Below, piece by piece: positions 56,816 through 64,000 of a DNA stretch of 64,000 bases; position 1 is the stretch's first letter; each line of letters begins with the position of its first letter. The position numbers were made by a program, and so were the translations under genes. The stretch is from assembly GCA_017562135.1 (NCBI GenBank), contig QEYB01001105.1, positions 1 through 64,000 on the forward strand, read 5' to 3'. The notes beneath the pieces were generated by a model, which saw only the letters and a list, made by a program, of their open reading frames with translations, did not search any database and was not told the origin of the DNA. The DNA comes from Dipylidium caninum (Eukaryota > Platyhelminthes > Cestoda > Cyclophyllidea > Dipylidiidae).

Positions 56816-57106
56816 TCAAGACGTGTTGTACTCTCCCCTCCAACCAGACCAAATATCGGACTGAGCAGAGTCGAGGATCCCACGGACGAAAGAGCGGCTG
56901 CAGCATCCCACGTTGTGGTGGCAAGTCAGACGGCATGCGAGTTGGTTGTCCAAAGCGTCAAACAAGTTGACAATACGTGGAGAAGAACGGTGCCTCCGTC
57001 GTGCCCGACTGCAGTGCAGCGAAGACAAGAAGTGGAGTAGAAACATCAGTTGGGAAAGTACAAGGACGAAGGGCTTAGGAATGTCGAGTGGAGATGTGCG
57101 AAGCAT
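56816..57106 (-). CDS. Candidate secreted cysteine-containing protein, family G, copy G9 (longest intact)
   Basis: 96 residues: MLRTSPLDIPKPFVLVLSQL, then MFLLHFLSSLHCS (together a possible signal peptide), RARRRHRSSPR (basic site), IVNLFDALDNQLACRLTC, HHNVGCCSRSF, and a tail ending SGWRGEYNTS. TATAAA is at 57,174-57,179. A three-codon upstream ORF overlaps the ATG as TGATG. The frame is open from TATA-proximal ATG to stop, and G10 keeps the same length. No AATAAA is seen. No known family. Confidence 0.4.
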   Translation of the reverse strand: MLRTSPLDIPKPFVLVLSQLMFLLHFLSSLHCSRARRRHRSSPRIVNLFDALDNQLACRLTCHHNVGCCSRSFVRGILDSAQSDIWSGWRGEYNTS

Positions 57107-57173
57107 CACGGCTGCATGGGCCCCGCAGAGTGCTCAGCGTACGACGAGTGACGCGGAGGGAAGGAGCTGCGCC

Positions 57174-57179
57174 TTTATA
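57174..57179 (-). promoter_or_regulatory. TATA box of G9
   Basis: TATAAA on the minus strand, 68 bp before the ATG. Confidence 0.4.
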
Positions 57180-57988
57180 TCAGGGTGCCCCACAGAGCAG
57201 CACTCATCGACGTCTGCTCAACAGGCCTCATTCTCGGAGCACCGCTTCTCCATCTCCACTCAAAGGCACTGGCACCACACTCGGGTAAGAAGGAATCATC
57301 GCAGTGCTGCTCACCCACTCCCCCTCCTGTCCGCCAGCAGTCAAGTTTTCCACACGACTCTCTCGGGGATGGCAAAGCAGTTGGTTCGACATTCACTGGC
57401 AGAGTGCGGTGTTGTGTGAGCTTTTAGTGCATGAGTTTGGGGATTCTTTAGTGTACCGTGCGGTTTTAGTGCATTGCTCATCGTCAACGCGTGTGGTTTC
57501 CGTTGGGCGACAAGTGGCTTTCTGTGGTGGTTTGTTGCAAACTGAAGCCACTCAACATTTCCATCTACACTGCCAACGCTGAGCTTCCAACCACCTGAGG
57601 AGGCTTTCACGCCCCATCATGTTAGTCTCCGCTCATCACGCGAACCATCGTAATGAGACTAGGACATCAGGCACTTTTCTGCCTTTGGGGCTGCCTCCAT
57701 ATCGTCTAAGCTGATGTCACACAGGCCAGCGGGACATGGCGGTGCATTTGAGGCAGAATTTCTCTCAGTCGCCAAATCCTCGTCAGCGGATGCGAGAGAC
57801 TTTTAATGGTGAATTCTCCCCTATCGTCTGCAATTGGCTCGTCATGATAGGCACATGACGGATTCAAGTCGACCGTAGCGATCGCCGGCTGGCGTCAAGA
57901 GAGAATCACTGGCTCATGAGGGAGGCCACTTGACATTTCTCAATTACAAAGCCTCCATCCAAACCACTCCCAAATTGTACAGGCAAAT

Positions 57989-60383
57989 GACATCACGCTT
58001 ACCCTCTGTTTTTCAATTGCACTCCACCCGCCTAGGGAGGAGAAGAGAAGGACAGTGGTGGGAAGTTGCCTCCCGCAATTTCCATCTAAATAGTCAAGTC
58101 GAAGGAGATTGGACTCCAAAGGAAAAGAACTCGAGACTTCCTTTACTCGCTTGCAAGCACCCAACGTGACTGAAACAACTGTGTGTATGTGGACTCCCAC
58201 CGCCTGCGCGTCCTCACTGACCCAAAGCTTGTGGAGTGCCCACCTAATGTTGGGCTGCGCATCCGCTTAAGCTTCTAAACATTACATTCTTTCAACAGAG
58301 AAAAGGCATTGACATGGCATTGTTTGGCCATAGACATATCGAACAACGAGAACTCGAGTCAAACTCTGAGGAAACTAACTCGTCACTGACATGGGAACGG
58401 TGGAGGTGTGTGATACGTTGCCAACCGCCTGACGGAGTGAACACCTGCTTAGGAGGGGGGGGGGGGGGGAGAAGACTGAAGCCGCGATCATTGGAACTCA
58501 GGCATGAAGTGGTGGTGCCTCCACGTCTGGACCTCGTCCAAGTGTCATGGCAACCATGCGTGGATGGTGTGTGCGCGTGCAGTGGGACGGGGACAATGTG
58601 CTTAGCCTGGGATGGTTTGGTTTGGCTATTGTGGTGATATTTTATGAGCATATTCATTAATCAGTCTGCAGTGCAGGTGTGAATTAGTCATTTACACAAA
58701 CACACACTTTTGTTCACGTAAACACGCACATGCACGCACACGGGGACCCCGCCTCCTTTGCCCGCCACACACACATACACGCCTTGAACGCTCTAACGGG
58801 ATTAGAGGCAAATCCGGGCGAGGGATTCTTGGCTATGACCAGACATTTGGTGATTCGTGCGTTTGTCTTCGCGTCTTTCGCCTCTCGAGTACCCTCCAAA
58901 CAGGGCCCTCCGCCGCCTTCCCCCTGTTCCCCGGGTGGCAAATTATGTTTGGGCTCAAGCACTCCTCCTCCTCGGGAAATTTAACTCCTTTGCCTTGACC
59001 TCTCAATTGCCACTTCTACTTCCTTGCCTCCTGCATATATTTGAGTGGATTAGTCTTAAAAGTGCTTAAGACCCTTAATTTTACTTGACAAACTGGTATA
59101 AGTTCATAGAGAGGGAATCAGCTCTCTAATTTTTTATAAGAATTTGACCAGAAGCTGTCCCGCCTTGGCAAAAGACAGTACCTTTTTCCCCCTGTTTCGG
59201 AACTCAGCTAGAATTCACATTCACATCGAGGTGAAATTTGGGCGATCGAAAGGTATACAACACCGGAAATTGCCATTTTACTGCCAATATCACTGCAAGA
59301 AGTGTGGTCCACACACTTTTCCTGTTCCATTTCCGTATTCCACATGTCACCCTCGTCATGCTGACGTGTTTCCCAGCCTAGCATATTCCAATCACCGTAG
59401 TTGTGCTCGGACAAGAGACACAAAGCCTCCACCGGGACAATTGTTCTCCCCAATCTTGAACCCGAGTTGCCACTGTCGCAAATTTTTTACAAAAAAAAGA
59501 GAAATCGACGTTACCGTTGCATTGAGTGGAAGGTGAATTCTCCTTTGATTGTGCACTTTTGTGTTCACTAATCGGGATTTGTGTTGGTTTTCTTCTCTTC
59601 TTGGGCAGAAAAGTATACTTGTCATTGTCTTAGTTAATTTCCCCTGATAACCACCAGAAATGCCATGAGGTAATGAGAGTTAACGCCCTCAACTTCGTTA
59701 TAAAAATTCTTAGTTTGTTGATTATCTACACGCTCCCTGAAGTTGTCGAAAAGCGTGGACTTCTGCAATTACTGAACAGAATTGGCGGTCCTCAAGAGGA
59801 CGCAGTGTGAGGAAGCACATTTAAACCAAAATCGGCAGCTTGTGGACTAATCAGAGGTGCTGAAGTCATCCAACATTGTAATACAACATACACAACCATT
59901 CCATTGCGTGCTGAATGCTTTCAAGTCTCCCGGAAGCATACTTGTGCATTCTCCCCTCCAACGAATAAGAAATCTATCAGGACGGTTCCAACGTTAGACA
60001 AAGTATTTTTCGAAACCTTTCGATGTAACTTACACAGTGCCCGAGTCTCAACAGCCACGTAGGAGCCTACCGAGGGAGTTTCTTTAAGAGTGGAATCACT
60101 TGTTAACGGTTGATTTAGGCAAGAAAGCTCTGGAACAACAATCTCACAGCCTCCTTAGCCCCACCGACCTCTGCACACGCGATGGCATGACGAGAAGTTG
60201 CTGCCTATCACGCTTCGCCTCAACTCGCCCTCCACTCCGTGCGATTATTTGAAGTGGGGAGAAGAAATTTGCTCAAGACTGCCGCTTGAGACCTCCTCAG
60301 TAGAGTTTGCAGGCTGAATAAGTTTGTCCGCCCAACCAACTCGACGATAAAGCATCGCAAACGCAAGACCAATGGCAGCCACT
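57989..60383. other. Unique part of the invertible block, inverted copy
   Basis: Complement of 15,387-17,806. The Cys/His-containing frame is at 59,144-59,536 (plus, 130 residues); its last residues differ because of one extra A. No other feature is recognised. Confidence 0.4.
58455..58469 (+). repeat. Poly-G run
   Basis: Fifteen G, the complement of the run at 17,324-17,339. Confidence 0.85.
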
Positions 60384-60439
60384 TTTATTAAGAAGCGGAG
60401 GAGAGCGAATGCGTCGAATGGCAATCAAGTGGGGAGTAA

Positions 60440-60636
60440 TTACATCAAGGCAGAGCCGAGTATGCTGACGGTTTCCATCTCCCTCGAGTGGTGCGCCGAG
60501 CGTCTTCCTCCCTCCACCATCCTCCTTCCTTTACCAGAATCATCCGCTCTGGAGGAGACCCTCACACGTCTGCCCCCAAGCAGGCATGAGTGGCACTCGC
60601 GAGGAGAAAGAGAAGAAAGAGGGCCACAAAGTGCAT
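60440..60636 (-). pseudogene. Secreted-peptide family class A, copy A4
   Basis: TATAAAAG (60,674-60,681), ATG (60,636), signal peptide MHFVALFLLFLLASATHA and AATAAA (60,384-60,389) are all present. The run of six G after Cys-Leu in A1 has five here, so translation would end five residues past the signal peptide. The length is 197 bp against 198. A single homopolymer error in the assembly would fully explain it. Confidence 0.5.
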
Positions 60637-60673
60637 GTCAACGTCTGTCTTCGTTCGTGCTGCCATGAAGTCG

Positions 60674-60681
60674 CTTTTATA
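60674..60681 (-). promoter_or_regulatory. TATA box of A4
   Basis: TATAAAAG on the minus strand. The promoter is otherwise like A1. Confidence 0.5.
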
Positions 60682-61089
60682 GGAGAGTTTGTCGGCAGAG
60701 TGGAAAATTGAATAGCACTTGGAGGGTCACCGCCTCGTTCTCTGCTCTGTCGCGGCAAGTCGACGGTCCAGTTCACATTTCTAGCTTGGTCTCGGTGAGG
60801 TGACCACCACGTGGTGCAACAATCCACACATTTCGGCTTTGCTGATGAGGGCGACAAACAACTGGCGTGTGTGCATGTTCTGCTGTCATTGGGCTGTCAA
60901 ACAGCATCGTTCTGGCTAAAGGCGAAGCGACCCAGGTCAACGAGACATGCTAGTTTACTTGATGCAGGATTGCAATCAGCCACGAAATCTTCATCTGCCG
61001 AGGTGGTAGGAGGCTTCTTGAGGCAGAATGATCTGAATGCCATTAATATTGTCAAGTGAGCTTAGAATCTAAACTTTACAGACAGCAGC

Positions 61090-61473
61090 ATGCAGTTGCA
61101 TTTCGGTGAGGCGCCTGGAGCTGCACGAAACACGTGCCACGCCGCTCCACTTAAACTTAAACTCAAAATGGACCGATGCGGATTTAGTGTTGGTGTGGCA
61201 TGCCGCATGATTCGTTATTGTCAATCACAGCGACCTCTCATGGTGGTTGCCACCGACTCTGACTTCTTCTTCCCAACGGAAGCAAGAAGCGAGAATAGCA
61301 GTGGAACGAACTGGCATCTAATTGTTGCCCTTAATGTATGTCCTAGTAACTTAAGTGGACTGCCAAAAAACCGTATTTTCTCTACTCGCGCTGGGAGGCC
61401 TTGGTTTTTTAGCGGCATCACGCACACACCAACGGATGCTATCAGAGCAGAATATCGCCTCCGACCGACATAG
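61090..61473 (+). CDS. Unrecognised ORF-H, right-hand copy, 127 residues
   Basis: Starts MQLHFGEAPGAARNTCHA and continues as in 14,295-14,678, with VVATDSDFFFPTEA and SSGTNWHLIVALNVC. Near the end paired one-base changes turn NRYFSTRAGEALVFSG into NRIFSTRAGRPWFFSG. It lies upstream of and divergent from A4. Function unknown. Confidence 0.3.
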   Translation: MQLHFGEAPGAARNTCHAAPLKLKLKMDRCGFSVGVACRMIRYCQSQRPLMVVATDSDFFFPTEARSENSSGTNWHLIVALNVCPSNLSGLPKNRIFSTRAGRPWFFSGITHTPTDAIRAEYRLRPT

Positions 61474-61640
61474 TACTCAGGCGGCTGTGGACGGCACCTA
61501 GACAATTGTACTCAGTCCTTCCACCAAGCCTTTCCTCCCCTTTAGGTGTTCTTGCATCTACCCAGGCAGATGGGAACGGTCCATCCAGCTTTCTATTCAT
61601 CTCTCAAGATGTCACCTGTCGTCTATAATCTTTGGATTGT

Positions 61641-61676
61641 GGATGCGGATGCGGATGAGGATGAGGATGCGGATAC
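61641..61676 (-). repeat. (CCGCAT)n microsatellite, inverted copy
   Basis: Appears as GGATGC units on the plus strand. Confidence 0.8.
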
Positions 61677-62508
61677 GAGGATCGCATGAAGACTCGAGTG
61701 CTAAGGGGAGGGCGGACTGACTGGAAGACGACCACATGGACACTCTGTCCTCCTCCCATCTACCTTGTCTTAGACTGTCTAGACGACATTACTCTCGTAT
61801 TGATCAGCGGAAGAGCGCGTCAGTCCACAGACAGCCCTGACGACGCCAAGTGGCCAAATGATCTCACTTCGGCCTACCTCCCTGCAGAAAGTTGTTCTGA
61901 CTCGAAAGCCACGTGGCTGCTTCAAATCGGTGTTTGTGTCAGTCACAGTCATATCGGCAGTAGCATTGTCGCGGCCTCTGCACGCTCCCATTGCACTCCA
62001 GTGACTCCGAGGACAACAGGTTAGACTCTTATTGCGACCAAAAGTACTGTGCTAGGCAGGGAAGACGATCATCTTACTCTTCGTCAAGCCCTCTTCCCCG
62101 CTTCCCAGTTCACGTCGCTTGGTTTGCTCCAGCAGCTTCCACACTTCTCAGCTGGCAATGAATATTACCGGAAGGGGGCCAGTCCTACCACGTCTTAGCG
62201 CCTCTCCCATGTTGTCCGACAGCATTGGTCCGATCGGGTTCTCCACTCTATTTGCCAAGCGCAAGGGGATGCTATCAGAGCAGAATGTCGCCTCCGACCG
62301 TGGACGGCACTCACACAGTTGTACGTAGACCTACCACTAACTCCGACGCTTAAGCCTCCACGTGGTCTTAAAAATTCCCTCACCTAACGAGAGCTCATGA
62401 TTGTACATGCGTTGCTAACTCCTCAAGGCGAGTGAAGAGGAGGAGGGAATCCATTGGGTGGGGCCACCCAATGGAACGTGAAAAGTTTGCATGTCTATCA
62501 AAAGGGAG

Positions 62509-62683
62509 TTACATCAGAGCGAGGCCGAGTGCGTTGGCTCTTTCCATCTTCCCCGAAGGCTGGACCGAGCATCGTTCTCGCTCCGGCATCCTCCTACGGG
62601 CGCTATGGAAGTTTTTGAAATTTAGCGGCACCGAGCAGTGTCACCTACGAGGAGGAAAAAAGGAACAGGGCCGCAAAGTTTAT
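62509..62683 (-). pseudogene. Secreted-peptide family class E, copy E4
   Basis: TATGAAAG (62,717-62,724) and ATA at the start position. Inverted counterpart of E1. Confidence 0.5.
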
Positions 62684-62769
62684 TTCGACGTCTTTCCTCG
62701 TGACGCGATGAGGTTGCTTTCATAGGAGAGGTTTGTAGTAAAAATGACACAATTGGTAGCCCGTGGAGG

Positions 62770-64000
62770 CATTTGCCTGTACAATTTGGGGGTGGTTTGG
62801 GTGGAGGCTTTGTAATTGAGAGAATGTCAAGTGGTCTCCCTCATGAGCCAGTGATTCTCTCTTGACGCCAGCCGGCGATCGCTACGGTCGACTTGAATCC
62901 GTCATGTGCCTATCATGACGAGCCAATTGCAGACGATAGGGGAGAATTCACCATTAAAAGTCTCTCGCATCCGCTGACGAGGATTTGGCGACTGAGAGAA
63001 ATTCTGCCTCAAATGCACCGCCATGTCCCGCTGGCCTGTGTGACATCAGCTTAGACGATATGGAGGCAGCCAAAGGCAGAAAAGTGCCTGATGTCCTAGT
63101 CTCATTACGATGGTTCGCGTGATGAGCGGAGACTAACATGATGGGGCGTGAAAGCCTCCTCAGGTGGTTGGAAGCTCAGCGTTGGCAGTGTCTGGGGAGA
63201 TGGAAATGTTGAGTGGCTTCAGTTTGCAACAAACCACACCACAGAAAGCCCACTTGTCGCCCAACGGAAACCAAACACGCGTTGACGATGAGCAATGCAC
63301 TAAACCGCACGGTCACTAAAGAATCCCCAAACTCATGCACTAAAAGCTCACACAACACGCGCACTCTGCCAGTGAATGTCGAACCAACTGCTTGCCATCC
63401 CCGAGAGAGTCGTGTGGAAAACTTGACTGCTGGCGGACAGGAGGGGGAGTGGGTGAGCAGCCACTGCGATGATTCAATTCTTCTTACCCGAGTGTGGTGC
63501 CAGTGCCTTTGAGTGGAGATGGCGAAGCGGAGATGCTCCGAGAATGAGGCCTGTTAAGTAGACGTCGACGAGGGCTCTTCTCCGGGGCTTCCGGGGCACC
63601 CTGTTGTAAAGACGCACTTCCTTCCCTTCGTGCCTTGTGCACTCTGCAGTGCCGATGAACTTGTAATGCTTTACACATCTCCGTTTGACATTGCCCAGCC
63701 CTTCCTCCCTGTACTTTTGCAAATGATGATTCTACTCCACTTCGTGTCTTCGCTGCACTGCAGTCGGGCACGACGGAGGCACCGTTCTTCTCCACGTATT
63801 GTCAACTTGTTTGACGCTTTGGACAACCAACTCGCATGCCGTCTGACTTGCCACCACAACGTGGGATGCTGCAGCCGCTCTTTCGTCCGTGGGATCCGCG
63901 ACTCTGTTCAGTCCGATATTTGGTCTGGTTGGAGGGGAGAGTACAACACGTCTTGAAGTGCCTCGCTCCTCTCTCTTCCGCCCACGAAAGCGTGTCCTTC
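62770..64000 (-). repeat. Right arm of the large inverted repeat, runs off the window
   Basis: Complement of 56,780-57,988. The arm is at least 1.2 kb and its outer end is not in the window. Confidence 0.7.
63666..63956 (+). CDS. Candidate secreted cysteine-containing protein, family G, copy G10
   Basis: 96 residues, the same length as G9: MLYTSPFDIAQPFLPVLLQM, then MILLHFVSSLHCSRARRRHR, LACRLTC, HHNVGCCSRSF and an end SGWRGEYNTS. It differs from G9 at about a dozen residues, nearly all in the first third. A three-codon upstream ORF (ATG AAC TTG TAA) again overlaps the ATG, here as TAATG. The TATA position reads TTGTAAAG, so the promoter may be weak. Confidence 0.38.
   Translation: MLYTSPFDIAQPFLPVLLQMMILLHFVSSLHCSRARRRHRSSPRIVNLFDALDNQLACRLTCHHNVGCCSRSFVRGIRDSVQSDIWSGWRGEYNTS

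Larger units (their letters stand above)
55242..57035 (+). repeat. Amplicon copy III, truncated
   Basis: It follows copy II head to tail at offset 17,652 (37,590 onward). A 12-bp insertion (ACACGTCTCCGG-like) near 56,657 is private to it. At about 57,035 the sequence switches to a different version of the G region. Confidence 0.75.
56780..57988 (+). repeat. Left arm of the large inverted repeat
   Basis: It is complementary, with small indels, to 62,770 through the end of the window. It includes G9, the 57,470-57,735 segment and the 250-bp repeat also seen at 12,741-12,998. Confidence 0.7.

Noticed and set aside
1..64000. rRNA, tRNA, CRISPR arrays, bacterial operons, retrotransposon polymerases
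   Set aside because: No such sequence patterns or conserved catalytic motifs were seen on either strand.

Overview
The window is eukaryotic DNA, most likely from an invertebrate animal. Compact TATA-box to AATAAA transcription units, simple-sequence repeats and the absence of any Shine-Dalgarno-led operon or bacterial gene support this. CpG is not visibly depleted. I could not recognise a species. No housekeeping gene, rRNA, tRNA, CRISPR array or named transposon was found. Almost the whole window consists of segmental duplications of a rapidly evolving multigene family, so most long reading frames are accidental.

The core of the locus is a family of very small, apparently intronless genes encoding secreted peptides, here called classes A to F. 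An intact member spans about 290 bp: a TATAAAAG box, a start codon about 40-45 bp downstream, a signal peptide ending just before a single cysteine, a short basic propeptide with dibasic (GRR or RERR) sites, a conserved tail around RRSA....EME, and AATAAA about 40-50 bp after the stop. Intact copies are A1 (15,133), A2 (26,866), A3 (44,519), B1 (19,262), B3 (35,188, minus) and B4 (52,837, minus). Classes C (GTG for ATG), D and F (an 8-bp expansion in the signal peptide) and E (ATA for ATG, damaged TATA) look dead or altered. B, C and their relatives share two upstream elements at nearly fixed distance from TATA. A second, unrelated candidate family (G) has a TATAAA box, a tiny upstream ORF and a cysteine-containing secreted-type ORF. 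The best copies are at 31,392, 57,106 (minus) and 63,666.

Layout. 1-4,550: inverted pieces of the locus (C1, G1). 4,555-12,180: forward partial copy of the amplicon (G2, C2, B2, D1). 12,190-18,050: a 5.3-kb block (E1, A1) bounded by 250-bp inverted repeats. 18,051-20,460: inverted pieces carrying B1. 20,040-37,590 and 37,590-55,242: two near-identical 17.65-kb tandem amplicons, each with D, G-, G+, F, E, A, G+, C and B. 55,242-57,035: start of a third amplicon (D4, G9). 57,989-62,769: the E/A block again, now inverted (A4, E4), between inverted repeats of at least 1.2 kb that run off the right end (G10).

The genes do not form a pathway. They are paralogues of one or two secreted-peptide families evolving by duplication, inversion, gene conversion and decay. 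Many copies differ only by one base in homopolymer runs, so some frameshifts may be assembly errors.
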